A stretch of DNA of 64,000 bases from Polytrichum commune (GCA_950295325.1 OX485804.1:36458001-36522000), one strand, 5' to 3'. Shown: positions 48,050 to 60,662, numbered from the stretch's first letter. The notes: generated by a model not told the origin, from the sequence alone. A program made the numbers and translations.

Positions 48050-48980
48050 CATCCTGATGGTTCCAAAACCTTTGTAGAAATAGATGTACCTGGAAGAAGG
48101 GAAAAGAAGACAGGTAGGGGGACTGTGTTAGTCCTATCGGGATTCAAATGAAATATTGGTTCTATTGGGGAAGTGGTAGCACATTGTTGCCCTTTCTATG
48201 AATTTTACTGCAGTACCCTTTCCTGTCTGCTTGCATGGACATGAGACCTTGCAAATCATCACTGCCATGGATGCAGATTAATAGGGGGGCCAAAGAGGCC
48301 TCTTTTTTTTTATAGTGAGAGAGCCTGCTCTTTTTATGCTACTCAGAAATGTACCTGCTCCAGGCTCTTGACATAGATCTTGCGCAGATAATCACCAGTA
48401 AGGGGGGTCATCAGCATGACTGGAGGGGTGTAGAAGAGGATAGTTAAGAAGACAGTGGTGCAAGGTCTAACTAGATCCAGGTTAAGGAGGCATATGGTCA
48501 ATCAACCTTCAAGAGGCCATTTCTGTACCTCAGTGTTGAAAGGCATGTTGCTGACAGGGTTGAGCAGTGGAAGAGTGTATTTGTTCAGGCATAGACACAG
48601 CAGATTATCTTATTCCCCAGCTAAATGCTCTGATTTCAGCATCAGCAGCGGTGTTCAGCTAACATTGGGAGTGCTCAAGAGCTTTCCGACTGGTGTTTCA
48701 GGGTGCTGTGCAACCATTGCTAAAAAGGCCAGTTCCTTGTACATGTGGGTTTTGTTGGAAAGCTTTAAAGCTTAGATCAAGGTGTCAATAGCTTTGTAAT
48801 ATATTCCTCATCTTCTGGAGCATGTAATTTCTGCCTCTTGGTGAAGCTTTAAGGAGCCCAATTGTGGTTTCATTCTTTTTAGTCCACTTTTAATGTACAT
48901 ACTAGCATAGAACATATCTGTATTGCCATTGGCTGTGATTGCTGGAATTACACTTTTTCTCCTCTTGCAACTACTTCTTG
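48050..48980 (+). other. 3' UTR / downstream flank of the PRAF-like gene
   Basis: It follows the stop codon at 48047-48049. A frame of about 100 codons at 48455-48775 resembles no protein and is probably untranslated. The end of the transcript could not be placed. Confidence 0.35.
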
Positions 48981-49654
48981 TGCGTTCTACTTTGCTGTTG
49001 TACCCTCTTGAACGCCATTATTATCCTGGTTCATAATGAGCATTGATAGCTGTTGGGTTGTGCCTCAAGGAAGGTCATTACATCCATTTTGGTGATTGCC
49101 TTCTAGACAACCATTTTGTGTTTGACATGGCCCTGATTTGTTTAGTAGGGTTTAGGACGCTCATATTGGTGCTTCCCATAGTGCTCCAGTTTCTAGCATA
49201 TCTTTAATTGCTAGGATATTAACAAAGTGTAGGGTTATTGCATCAGAATTAATTTCTGGTGATAATTTGGAAGGTAAGTTTACCAACTTCAGTGAATGTT
49301 AGGTTCTCGAATAAGGTAGCACCAGTATTGACCATCGTGACTAGGAAAAAATTCTATAATTGAAATGAAGACGCTCTGTTTCCCATCACCCTGCCAGCAT
49401 GTCATGGTGATGCATTATGAAAGCTTTACGTCGTCTAATGTCTCAGTTGTAGTGAGCTTGAGCATGGAATGTATCTATCGTAGCACATCATTCTGGTCCC
49501 TGCCTTGGTAAGTTTCAAAGTCCTTGCGTTCTCTATGATGTCAATTGTGATTTATTTGGTTTAGGGTTTAGGCATGGAGTGTTCATGTATTGCATCGCTA
49601 AACTTGTTGACAGTTGCATTGGTGAAATATGTGTTATGGGTTTGTTATGGAATT

Positions 49655-49710
49655 CAAATGTGGATCAAGGAATTCTATTGGTGAAATATGTGTTCCTTGA
49701 TCCACATTTG
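49655..49710. repeat. 18-bp perfect inverted repeat
   Basis: CAAATGTGGATCAAGGAA at 49655-49672 faces its exact reverse complement at 49693-49710 across a 20-bp spacer. The spacer holds a second copy of ATTGGTGAAATATGTGTT, which also occurs at about 49618-49635. Confidence 0.85.
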
Positions 49711-50528
49711 AGCTTGGCGATAAGGCACTGAGTCGACACACTCACTATCATCTGTAAGTATAATGATAGCAATTTGCATCCTCTCTTTGGTATTGCATCA
49801 TGGATAAGCCATGATCAGTATAAGGAAAATGGGTTCACATTCATGTTGGTGCATGGACACTAATGATATCTATATATTTTTTTTCCTTTTCTTCTTTTTT
49901 CTTCGCAAGAGTAATATTCATCTAATTTAATGTGGTCTACAATACTCATGAACATTGCCTTACAATGTGGGCCTTTGGAATATAACGGTGGGATGTTGGG
50001 AGCTCGGTTTGAATCTAAGTCTCCCTGTGCAGATTTTTTAGCATCCCACTGTAATATTAGGAGGTTCCACATAACAAGCGTGGAGTGTTGAGTAATGTGA
50101 TGCTCATAATCGACCCACAATATTGATCTTACAACCACTTAGTGGCAGTCGGAGTGGGTGGCATGGGACGATTGCTGCCACAAAACATGTCATGAAGGCT
50201 ACTCTAATGAACATGACATACCAATTTTAATGCCACACTAAATCAAGTCCATAATGCACATAGTGTACATAGTCGGATACTCGCTATAAATGTGCCCACA
50301 ATTCATTGCAACGTGAACTCAAGAGATGCTTGATACCATTCAAGTAGAGCCAATTATTGGCCTCGTGTAGGTTGGACTAAGTTAGAGGAAGTTGGTGTAC
50401 CTACTGAGCATGGCAATAACAATAAATTGTCATCACATTATATGACAACGGCCTTGAAGGCTCTTCAATTTTCAACCGAGGTTCCCATGAAGGTAGATGA
50501 GTCTTAAGTCGCCCATTTTCTTAATTGG

Positions 50529-50690
50529 ACCCTATATTTGATTGGTATGTGGTTCAGTGAGGATCAAAGAGCAAACATCATAAAGTTGCATGTTCAGAAG
50601 TGATTGGACTACGTCTTTAAATATCAATAACTACCCTAAACTCAATAATGAGCACGATTGGAAGTCCTTGTGTATCTAGTTAAGAAATCA
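50529..50690 (-). repeat. F3 repeat, terminal part
   Basis: It contains CTATATTTGATTGGTATGTGG, GAGGATCAAAGAGCAAACATC, GTGATTGGACTACGTC and ACTCAATAATGAGCACGATTG. It is the reverse orientation of F3, matching 30484-30640. A more diverged copy may follow at 50750-50880. Confidence 0.65.
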
Positions 50691-52043
50691 ACAAACATGC
50701 ATTTTTCATAACCAAACCCAATTAGAAATTTGGATACTTGTTTCAACCGGACACCTCTATTTGAGTGGTTAGGTTCAATACCAAGTGAACATGATTGAAC
50801 AAGGGAATGGAAAACCTTTGTGCTCAAAATTTGTTAACTATTCTAGGCTCGATAGTCAACATAATTGAACAAGGGAACTAGAAGAACTATGTGCTTTAAA
50901 ATTTTACTTGTTCTGTATTTAGTAATCAAACTAAGTGGTTTTGGGTGGGGGGAGCAAATTTTGATCAAATATGAATAAAGGCTCAAATCTTTAGTATGAT
51001 GTTGAACAAAATAATCATATGAAGGCCTATAAATTAGAGGAAATTCGCTATGGCCATGATTTGGATTGCTCATTGTCTCGTATCTAGGAGAAGTGCGTGC
51101 TCAACTAAAAGTGCTTGTTTTAGGCCCCTTTTTATGTGTGCTTATCTTGTAAAAGCATATGAAAGTATGTTTAGGAGGTTCATAGCCGAAACATGTACTA
51201 GAAAGTGGAAGGGGTTGAAATTGTATCCACAATCGTAAATAGAAAGCTGTCACGTATAGGCAAAGATGCCATAATGGATAGGGAAGGGGCTTTCCATTAC
51301 TTATTTGTTATGCCACAAAATTTGTTCCGACCTTGAAGTACATGTTCTTGTCTTCTTTTTGTGAACATATGATGTTGCCACTAGTAACAAGCATATGCAA
51401 TTTATACAAGCTAATGATATTAGGAGTGTGTTATTTTTAGATATAGTACCAATTAACCCATGAAAGGAATGAGGTTTTATTCATACATGTATTTGATTTT
51501 ATATAGTAGTTGGTGTCTATGTAAACTCATTCATTGTGGATAAACATGCACTAGTAGAACAATTTTTTTACATGTAAAAATGACTTGGCTCTTAATTAAG
51601 TAGAGGTCACTCATGCCATTTTGAAGTTAACGTTCCTAAAAATATAGAATAGTTCATTGTATTTTGTGTCTCCAAATTGTATTTCACTAATTGCATGAAG
51701 ATGGATCATTCATCATGTGCAACAAATATTTTTTTTATGGAATAGTTGATGGTGCTCAAATAACATTGATTTTTATTTTTATTTTTCAAAGAAATATCCA
51801 TAGGTTTGTGGTTGAAGACAGATGGATGTCCAAATGTTAAACTTATAACTATGTTATGAATAAGACATGTTGGACATTTCAAAAAGTTGGTATTTGACTT
51901 ACTTTTATTTGAAGCAAATCCAAATGGTTACAAAAGGTACGCAACAATTTTGATTTGTAGCCTATATTTTAGCACCTAATCTTAGGGATTTACTGGACAC
52001 AAAGCACATACCACCATTCATTCAGGTTGAGGTGGACATATAT

Positions 52044-52400
52044 CCAACCTCAACCTTATATTGTCATCCAATATCGAGGTATTGAAGTTGGGGTTGGGGT
52101 TGACACATGAGCTTCTAATGACCCATGGGGCAAATTGACCAATGTAAGAGTCGGGTGCTTTACATGGCATAATTACCCGCCGTGGATCACAACATGACAT
52201 TATGTGCAACAACATGTCCACCGTAAATCATATCATACATCTAACCCGCATTCGAGGGTTGAAATCTACACTTGATCTTTGGACTTGATAATCACTCCAG
52301 TGGGGGCTTTCTATGAATAACGGGTTGGTCCCTTGGGCTTTATCTATCACCTCAACCTAAGATATCATCTAATATTGAGGTATTGGGATTGAGGTTGGGA
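52044..52400. repeat. two foldback motifs 0.3 kb apart
   Basis: Two copies of a ~53-bp motif occur at 52044-52101 and 52348-52400 in direct orientation. Each has outer arms CCTCAACC and GGTTGGGG or GAGGTTGG, and inner arms ATATTG/CAATAT or similar. They may bound a ~350-bp element. Confidence 0.5.
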
Positions 52401-53229
52401 CGGCCTTCACAGTGAAAGAGGGAATTACGTCGTACGAGCATACCTCTCTTCCGTAAAACCATCAAATCCTTGGAATAGCACTACAATCTAGTGGTCAATA
52501 TTGTTTACTTGAGCTGCTGTGAGAATTAGGTTCAAAGGCCCCAAATTAGTCTTTTTGAAGTCATTTGAGGTGAATTAACCACGAACATGTAGGGAGTCAG
52601 GTTTTCATGCTGACTTATGAGAGGTACGCTTGTATGCGACAATTCCATGTCATCACCCTTGCTCTACATAGTGATGAAATGGGTGTTGGACTCCATGTAA
52701 GAGGGGAGAGGCAACGAATTCCAAACCCCACCTAAATCCATCCCCTCGGTCGTCCTCCTATTCCAATATCTTTATGCGACCTAAATTTGTCCTAGTTTAA
52801 GTAAATAGCTCTAGGGTTGGCATTGAGCGTGTTGGTGACTACACTACATACTCTATTTAGTGTCATATGGTACTTTATGTCATCGTGGTAAGTTTTATGA
52901 TGACACTTCTTATGAATAAGTTTACAAATATTGTCATCCCATCTTGATTTTAATTGATTCAATGTAAACTGGCTCAAGGGCAAGACATGCCAGAAAAGGC
53001 TAGGCATGGACAGATCAAGGCTATAAGGAACTTGCTTTGCACTTAGGTAGTGGTCCAATGGACAACACCCCCTCCCCATACAACGGCATAACTACTACAT
53101 ATCGTGAAAATAATTGCCTATTACATTCAGATTGTAATGGAAAAAAGTTTTTTTTAAAATAAAATATTTTTAATGACAAATGTGGTTGCATTTGCTAAGG
53201 CACACATGCCATCTCTCTTATCCAAACAA

Positions 53230-53581
53230 ATTGGTTGGTTAAAGCACCGTCTCTACCTTAGGGGTTGGGTGAAATTCTTGGCAAGCGGGACACTACGGCA
53301 ACCGCGCGGCAGCGGCAGCGGCAGGGATCGCAAAGGCCCCACCCACTCCCCCACCCAACACCCCAACGCATTCATTTCACAGGCTCCCGCAGGAGGGAAG
53401 GCCGACTTACTCCCTCTAGTTGCTCTTCCACTTCCAAGTTGCTGCCTTCGTCCTCACCGATGCGTGCTTTGCCACACCATTTGGCTTGCATCATCCCTTG
53501 CTGCTCGCATTCGAGCAGCTGAACAGAGGTGACACTCACACTCACTCCCATCGGAGGTTTGGAATCCCAGGAGGAGCCGCA
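53230..53581 (+). promoter_or_regulatory. promoter / 5' leader of the enoyl-CoA reductase gene
   Basis: A sharp shift from A+T-rich (53100-53220) to G+C- and C-rich sequence occurs just before the start codon. A GCGGCA repeat (53306-53320) and CCCACCCACTCCCCCACCC lie inside. The frame of exon 1 stays open back to 53420, but only from a TTG and without family similarity, so I treat it as untranslated. Confidence 0.4.
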
Positions 53582-56500
53582 ATGAGGACGGAGAGGGCGA
53601 TGCGGATTCAGGTGGTGAGCCGCAGTGGCAAGGAGGTCGTCAAGGGAGGCGTCGAAGTCCCCGAAGAGGTCACAAATCTACCTTGGATTCTGGAACCACA
53701 TTTATTCCTCCCCCCCTCCCCTATTCCTTCTCATGTCTTGTTATGTCTTTTTGTATGTTATTTTTTTTTATGTCGTTTGTGTTTTGCATGAAGGATATTC
53801 TGCACGAGGGTGATGTATTGGTGATGTTTTGGTGTTGTGGGGGTTTCCGAGGGGTGGACTCATTTTTGGCGAAACCTATGTTGGTTCGATGAGTACCCAT
53901 TAGTGTTGCAATTTTTGTTGAGTCTTAGGGATGAGATTCTGGGAGGCAATGTGCCCAAGAATGTGAAGAGATAATTTTACAGAATAATTGTTATGCATGG
54001 GTCACTCGATGTAGACCAACCCGGCTGCTTCAACACTTGGCTCACATAAGTTACATTGTGTGAGCTTCCAGCTTTCTGTTTGGAAGGAATATAAAACCCG
54101 TTAACGGAGGCGTTCAAAATAGGAATGGGAACATTCTTGCAGTTGGTCATTGCCTTCTGTTTCCAGGCATTGGGATCACTCTCGAGGCTTTTTTTTTTGG
54201 GGGGGGGGGGGGGTGGAGTGGACTCTTTTTTCTGAGGAACCTGTATTCGTCCGAGGATTACCCATTGGTGCTGGAATATCTGAGCCTTAGGGATGGCTTT
54301 TTGGGAGGCAATGTGTAACATGCCCCCAAGAATGTGAGCAGAGGATTTTAGGAAGAGCTTGTCAAGCATGGGTCACTCGATGTAGAGCTCACATGATGTT
54401 TGTGAGCTTCCAGTGTCCTGTTTCGAAGGTGTTCAAAAGCCAATAAATGGATACATTCCAAATCAAAGTTGGAACGTTCTTCAACTTTGCTCATCACCTT
54501 TTGTTTCAGGCGTTGGGACCACTCTTGAGGCTTTTTAGGGGGCTTGTGAAGGGTGGACTCATTTTAGGATAAACTTATGTTCAGCCAAGGATTACCCATT
54601 GCTACTGCAATCTCTGAGCCTTATGGATGGCATTTTGGGAGGCACTGTGCACTTTGGTAATGTGAGCGTTCTGCTTAGAGAAGAGGAATTTACAAAATGG
54701 GTGTCAAACATGGGTTAACTGATGTAGAATATGTTTGTGAGCTTCCAACGTTCTGTTTGGAAGGAATACAACTGTGAAAACATGCGAAATGAATAATGGA
54801 ACTTTCATGAAGTGTGCATTCTTTTCCATTCAAGTTATGTTTATCATTTGCAAACTTCTCTCCATCTACACAGTCAGATCGTGGTGGGAGCTTTTTGAAC
54901 CATTTGTAGATTTTTCCGTTGATAATAATGTTGTGGCAGCTTTTCTGTATCTTTCTGTATCTTTCTGTAGGTACTCAATTAAATGCATGTCCTTGAGAAT
55001 GCTTGCTTTGTGGAAGACTTGTTACATACATTGTTTTTTGGGAGGTTACTTGTTTAGTCTACGTTCTTGTTTGACAGAGAGGAATAGGAGAAAATTGTAA
55101 TACCCCTGGAGTACATTGGGTGCCCTAGGTAACTCTACTTTGGTATTGCAGAAATATTTTTAATTTCGTTGATACATTTGGATATTGTACAATGTAGTGA
55201 ATGTTTCTGCAGATATTAAGTGCGTGTAAAAAATTCCACCAGCTTCTGCTTAATGTAATTGTGGCGGCTCAATGGAAGCAAGATTGCTCTTCCCCCTTTC
55301 TGAACTATGCTTTAAAGGAGGTGCTTACAAGTGTATGTGTGTTTGGATAAATTGCAGGGCACAGTTGCTGACTTAAAAAGGGCTATTCACAAACGGAGTA
55401 AGTGACAATCCCAATCCGTTTTCATGTTTGCCTATGTTATGTGTACTATCATAATTTCTACTTTCTGTGCTTTTAGATGCCATTATTCTATCCTCATCTG
55501 TTGAATGATTTTGTCTCACATCTTCTCAAATTGGTATTGCAGTTCGCAAATTCTACCCAGAAAGACAACGAATTACATTGCCTCAGGAATCAGGGCAGGC
55601 GCGCCCTGTGGTACTAGATGGTGCTAAAAGGCTAAAGGACTGCTTCAGCACTGACAAGCCACAAGTGGTTTTCAAAGACTTGGGACCCCAAGTGGCTTAC
55701 AAAACTCTGTTTTTCTTTGAATATCTGGGGCCACTGCTCATTTACCCCATCTTTTACTATTACCCCCAGGTGTACACTTATTTTGGCCTTCCCTCGCGCA
55801 CAACAACCTATCCTGTTCAGACCTATGCACTGTTTGCGTGGTGCTTCCATTATGGAAAGCGTGAATTCGAGACATTCTTCATCCACCGATTTAGTCATGC
55901 GACATCCCCACTTGCAAACGTGTATCGCAACTGCTTGTACTACTGGGCTTTCGGAGCCTTCATCGCATACTTTGTCAACCACCCATTCTACACCCCTGTT
56001 AACAATGAACAAATGTATGTGGGTTTTGCGATTTCCATCATCAGCCAGCTGTCAAATTTCTACTGCCACATCATCTTAAAGAATTTGAGAGCACCTGATG
56101 GGAAAGGCGGGTACCAAATTCCTTCAGGGTTCCTTTTCAACTATGTGACTTGTGCAAACTACACCACTGAAATCCTTCAATGGGTTGGATTCAATCTTGC
56201 TACACAGACCATTGCTGGGTATCTTTTCGCAGCAGCTGCATCCTACATCATGACTGTCTGGGCACTTCAAAAGCATAAACGCCTTCGCAAGGTATGTGAT
56301 TCTTTGAATATGTTTTGAATGGGTCTTATGTTTCAAAATCTTGTCTACATCTTATCAACAGGTAAGGGATATCTGGCTTAGACGATTTCTCTCTCTGCAC
56401 CCACTTTTTGTAGGATATGAAACACAAAACTAGTGGAAGATGAATAGCAAATCCAAACTGTGCCCATAGACATATGCCTAATAGTTTTTGGAGCTAATAT

Positions 56501-56892
56501 GATGATCTTATTCATTATCAAAGGGAAGATCCTTGTGGTCCTCCCAAGCTATGTTGACTACTGATCCTAGAATGGTTAGCATATCTTGAGCACGTAATCC
56601 AAAACCTTTCAAATACACATCTTTTTGGTGCCAGTTCTTAGATCCACATCTAACCACATGCCACTCAAATATAGGTGTCTAGATTGTTTTGTTCAATTTA
56701 GGCACATCTATCTTATGCAAATTTTTTGAGGTACTTGGCACTCATGTAAGGTTTATGGCATGAAGATGGTCAATGGCGCTTTGGAATTTTTGGTTGTTCT
56801 AATGTTTTTTCATTGTTTTGTAGATATTTGATGGTCAAGATGGTCGGGTGAAATACCCAAAGAGGTGGGTGATCCTCCCACCACTTCTTTGA
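53582..56892 (+). CDS. very-long-chain trans-2-enoyl-CoA reductase (ECR/CER10 type)
   Basis: This ER membrane enzyme reduces trans-2-enoyl-CoA to acyl-CoA with NADPH, the last step of each very-long-chain fatty acid elongation cycle, which feeds cuticular wax, sphingolipids and storage lipids. Coding exons are 53582-53668, 55358-55397, 55543-56291 and 56824-56892, giving 314 aa (Arabidopsis ECR is 310). The N-terminus [25 protein letters not shown] is the ubiquitin-like domain (about residues 8-75). Several membrane segments follow, including [18 protein letters not shown]. The steroid-5-alpha-reductase-type C-terminal half (about 150-314) has the signatures [14 protein letters not shown] (about 152-164) and [10 protein letters not shown] (about 243-252, with the Tyr near 249 at the position considered catalytic). 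It ends VILPPLL. Two in-frame ATGs, 53582 and 53600, are possible starts; the second would give [10 protein letters not shown], closer to the family. The stop codon is the TGA at 56890-56892. Confidence 0.95.
53853..54775. repeat. three-unit tandem repeat inside enoyl-CoA reductase intron 1
   Basis: Units begin near 53853, 54217 and 54551 (spacing about 364 and 334 bp; the third is shorter). Each has, in order, GTGGACTC.TTTTT, a GGATTACCCATTGGTGCTG-like block, CTGAGCCTTAGGGATGG, TTTTGGGAGGCAATGTG, CATGGGTCACTCGATGTAGA, GTGAGCTTCCAG..CTGTTTGGAAGG and, in units 1 and 2, CCTTCTGTTTCCAGGC-like sequence before a T/G run (54189-54213). Divergence is moderate and no coding frame is shared. Confidence 0.85.
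56385..56690 (+). repeat. F3 repeat, near full length, in enoyl-CoA reductase intron 3
   Basis: It is colinear with 57411-57713: GTAGGATATGAAACACAAAA, GTTTTTGGAGCTAATATGATG, ATTATCAAAGGGAAGATCC, TATGTTGACTACTGATCC, CACATCTTTTTGGTGCC and CCACATGCCACTCAAATATA. It lies within intron 3 (56292-56823). Confidence 0.7.
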
Positions 56893-57410
56893 GAGGATGG
56901 AGTCTCTCTTTCACCTTTACCTGCAAATTCTAGAGGCGTTTGATTGACCTAGCATGAAGCTTATTACTCTCATCTTGAATGGGAAAAGTTTAGGGCCTAC
57001 TTAGGCATTCCTGTCCTACAGTGCTATAATATTTGTAGGAACAGGAATTATTACTGCAATCTACATGGATGAGAGAGCTTCATAATATTTTTTTCCTTCA
57101 AAAGACTTGCCTTACCTGACTCTACTTCTGGACTCCTGGACGTGATTAATGTACAAGGGAGATTGGCTTTATTTTGTTGCTTTTTGCCTGTTCTCAACCT
57201 TTTAGCACTTGGATTCACAAGGTTGAAAAATCTGTGCGTCCACAAATGTATCTGAAAAAGCCAGGATCAATTGCAGAAAATTTTGGAGCTCATCTTGAAT
57301 TGCTATAAATTTTGAAAATTCATTGATAGCGAGCCTCAAGAAGGCCACATAGGTCATGTTGACCAAGGTAGATGGGTCTTGAATGGTTACCTTTTATGAT
57401 TATCCTACTT
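56893..57410 (+). other. 3' flank of the enoyl-CoA reductase gene
   Basis: Probable 3' UTR and downstream sequence. No other gene was recognised. Confidence 0.35.
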
Positions 57411-57713
57411 CTCCTAGGATATGAAACATGCAATTAGCCTGGGTGGTTAGCAAATCCATATCAGGGCAATAGCCACTTTCCTCATAATTTTTGGAGTTCA
57501 TATGAATATCTTCCTCATTATCAAAGAGAAGATTGTTGTGCTGATTAAATGGTCATATAGGTCCCCCAAATTATGCTGACTGTTGAGCTTAGAATGGTGA
57601 ATGTATTTTGAGCATGTATTCCAATCTCTTTCAAATACATGTCTTTTTGGTGTCCTGCTATTGGATCCACACCTAACCACATACTATTCAAATATGGGTG
57701 TCTGATTAAAATA
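57411..57713 (+). repeat. F3 repeat, reference copy
   Basis: This is the most complete copy of F3. Left end: CTCCTAGGATATGAAACATG. Middle: TAGCCACTTTCCTCATAATT, CATTATCAAAGAGAAGATTG and TTAAATGGTCATATAGGTCC. Right end: CATGTCTTTTTGGTGTCC, GGATCCACACCTAACCACAT and ATTCAAATATGGGTGTCTGA. It has no coding frame. At least ten partial or whole copies occur in both orientations in this window. Confidence 0.75.
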
Positions 57714-58563
57714 AGTAACTGAATTAGACCCACTTATGTCAAGTGAAGAGGTTGAGGTTGCGAACCAGAATTGGCCAGTCCGTGAACCTCCTCGTATTAA
57801 GTTGCAAATTCAAGTGGAGATGCTTCTCCATTTGTTCATCATACTCACGACATGAATGTTGGATGCCATTACTTCCTCCACCTTTGCTCTACCGCTTCAG
57901 TGAAATTAATGAGTTCTGGAGATACCTAGCTTTGCATGATGGGTGTTGGCCATTAAAACCATTCTGTGTTGATACATTGCCCTTAATGATGAGCCCTCAA
58001 TGATGTGCCTGCTTGTTACATGCTGTACACGGCAGATAAATCATGCTGCTCTTCAGGCCATTATCTCTCCAGTCATCATGTCATTTGCAAGTTATTTGCA
58101 GTGCGTTTATTGTTCCAATAACATGGGCACTGTGAAAGGGATGAGATTAAAATGTTTCTCAATGTTCAAACATGATAGTTAATCTATGGTATTGTTAACT
58201 CGACCACAGGGAGACATCGCGCAGTCACATGACTTGTCATTGATTCTTCATCGCACAAATGAGGAGGAGCAAGGTGTTTGTTTTGTGCTAAAATTAGTGA
58301 ACTTGGCCAACTGGGTTGACAAGTCATAGCCAAGTCGACACCTTGGAAATTGATTGTGATCAATGTGTGGTCGACCTAACAGACCTCTTAACTAAATAGA
58401 TTTGCAAATATGTACATAGTTGATGTTTGTACTCATGTGTCTTGTATACGTAAATTTGGAAGTACATAGAGCTTCTGCACCAAAAATATTGTAATGATAT
58501 GTGTTTGAACATAACGATGGAATGATGAGATAAGAACAACACTCTAAACTGCAAAATGGAAAC
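57714..58563. other. no gene recognised
   Basis: Short frames only (for example 57743-58003), with no family similarity. Confidence 0.4.
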
Positions 58564-58846
58564 CTCCATAACTTCACTCCCTCTCGTATATCTTGAAACC
58601 CTAAGAAACAAAGGTGGTCAGTTAAATCTCACTCCTTGTTGTCATGTTTCCCTCCCAAATATCACTAGTTTTGACATCAGAGTAACCCACCAAAGAATTC
58701 AAACCACATGCTCACACATATCACGTAGTCATCATTGTCATTATTGCAATGTCGACTCTTGTCTCTTTTATCACTCGCATTCATGTTAACACTACATAGC
58801 TCCTTAATATCACATGCACTTTGGTTGCCACAAGCGGGATATTACG
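58564..58846 (+). repeat. F2 dispersed repeat, copy 3
   Basis: It is colinear with 32851-33166: CTCCATAACTTCACTCCCTC, TATCTTGAAACCCTAAG, AGTCATCATTGTCATTATTG and AATATCACATGCACTTTGG. Confidence 0.7.
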
Positions 58847-60361
58847 GAATTTAGAGTGTGAATGTGTGGTGCCCTTATCACAGAATCTCCATCAAATGTT
58901 AGACTACAATTACAGGACTCCTGTTGCGTAATAATCCAGGCTGGATTGAGTCCGTTTTCACCTACAATGTCTTGATGCTGGGTTTAGATTAAACCTGTCA
59001 TAGCTTGGAAGAATTCTTAGCCAGTATTCTTTATTGCAAATTACTGAGAACTCACAATTGAGTTTGGAGAATTAAGAAGCATCTCAAACTGCAAGTAACG
59101 AGGGTTTAATGCTGAGTGAGTGCTGATACATACCTTTCAAGCTTATAATGTATTTTCGGTGCTAACTCGAGATTCAACCAATTGATTCATTCAACATCGA
59201 TTCAATTTATAAATCAACATTTTGGGCCTTGCAACTATAAAATATAGAAACAAAAGATTAAAATTGCAACCTCCTTGTTTGTGGTGATCTCTCGACATCA
59301 TAGGAAAGACCCTCATGAACATCATAGACTTGCTTATGTTGATTGGAGATGTACATGCCTTTAAGTAACATCTATTACCACTCTTGTATTTCATATTCAA
59401 ATTACACTATGTCCATGCCCTCTCTCTTTCCCACACACACACACTCTCTTAAGTCGTCACATTTAAAAGAACCATGTAAAGTGGAGGGTGCTATTTCAAC
59501 CCCTTTTATTATGCGCAACCCTCCTAAACTTGTAACCACAACACATCCTAAACCATCCAAATGTATCCGGTGCAAGACATGAGCGGTTTCGGGAGAACGC
59601 AAGGTTGATTTGGACATAAAAAATGGGGGCGGTTTGGGCAGGTGTTGGGGTGGCTTTGGAAGTCATTTGCAATGGAGGGAGTATGGGCCTAGGGAGGGAT
59701 TTAGGTGGGTGGGGTAAATGACTTCAAAAAATTGTAATATATTCATACAATGTGAGAATTTATATTATTTTTGTTTCTACTATGTCTAAGCCAATTTGCT
59801 AAGCCAATCATGCACACCGCTAATATAAATGGGCTCCAAAATTAAGCTAAATTAGCCAAAGAGTTGGTGTGAGCACCCTCTACCTCATAGGTAGTTCGTA
59901 TCTTGTTACATTTTCATATTGTATGAACAATAACAAGATTTTTAAAATAGCAAGGTATCTCGTGAAATTCCAAGACCTTGGATTGGTCAAATTATCCCCA
60001 TCCCACAAAAACAAACTTCTATAAGTGCATATTGATTCTGAGAATGTCCAACCCCATAACAACACGCTTCATATATTGGTTTTGAATCACCTACCAATTA
60101 AACATTGGACCCTTATATTTTTTACATACATAACTCAAATAATGCGTACTTTGATGCATTAGAGTCCCTTTTCAATTGCCAATGATACACATGTAGAGCT
60201 TTATACACCTAATAATAGTATATTTACTCAACAATCAAGGCGACGATTTTAGAACCATCCAACAATACTGCAACATTGGATAGAAACAATAATCCATATT
60301 ATATGTAAAGTAAGCCCAAGGTAAGTGGATCTTCCACAAAACATTTTTGTCATTGTGCACC
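58847..60361. other. no gene recognised
   Basis: About 1.5 kb of A+T-leaning intergenic DNA. No repeat family or protein was recognised. Confidence 0.4.
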
Positions 60362-60662
60362 CACTCCTTGTAGGACACAAAACACATAATTAGTGCAAAA
60401 TGATTAGCAAATCAAAAAAATCATGTTTGTAGTCGTCTTCCTCATAATTTTTGAAACTCGTTGTCAAAGTGGAGCTTCTCTTTCTCGACAAATGACCATA
60501 TAGGTCACCAACCCCCCTCGATTATGTTGAGTACTGAAACCAAAATGGTTGTCCAATCTTGAACACATGCTCCAATCTCTTTCAAACACAAGCCTTTTTG
60601 GTGTCCGTTTCTTCAACTTACACCTAAACCACACACCACTCAAATATACTTGTCCGTTTAAG
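60362..60662 (+). repeat. F3 repeat, near full length
   Basis: It is colinear with 57411-57713: CTTGTAGGACACAAAACACA, AATGATTAGCAAATC, GACCATATAGGTCACCAACC, ATGTTGAGTACTGAAACC, CCTTTTTGGTGTCCG and CACACCACTCAAATATACTTG. Confidence 0.7.

Larger units (their letters stand above)
48981..53099. other. gene-poor intergenic stretch
   Basis: No protein gene was recognised over about 4 kb. It contains a long inverted repeat (49655-49710), an F3 copy (50529-50690) and a pair of foldback motifs (52044-52400), listed separately. Confidence 0.4.

Noticed and set aside
48455-48775. 106-codon frame downstream of the PRAF-like stop
   Set aside because: It lies in the likely 3' UTR and has no similarity or splice context.
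53420-53791. Longer N-terminus or alternative protein upstream of the enoyl-CoA reductase
   Set aside because: The upstream start is TTG. The added residues have no family counterpart and the downstream part is intron 1.
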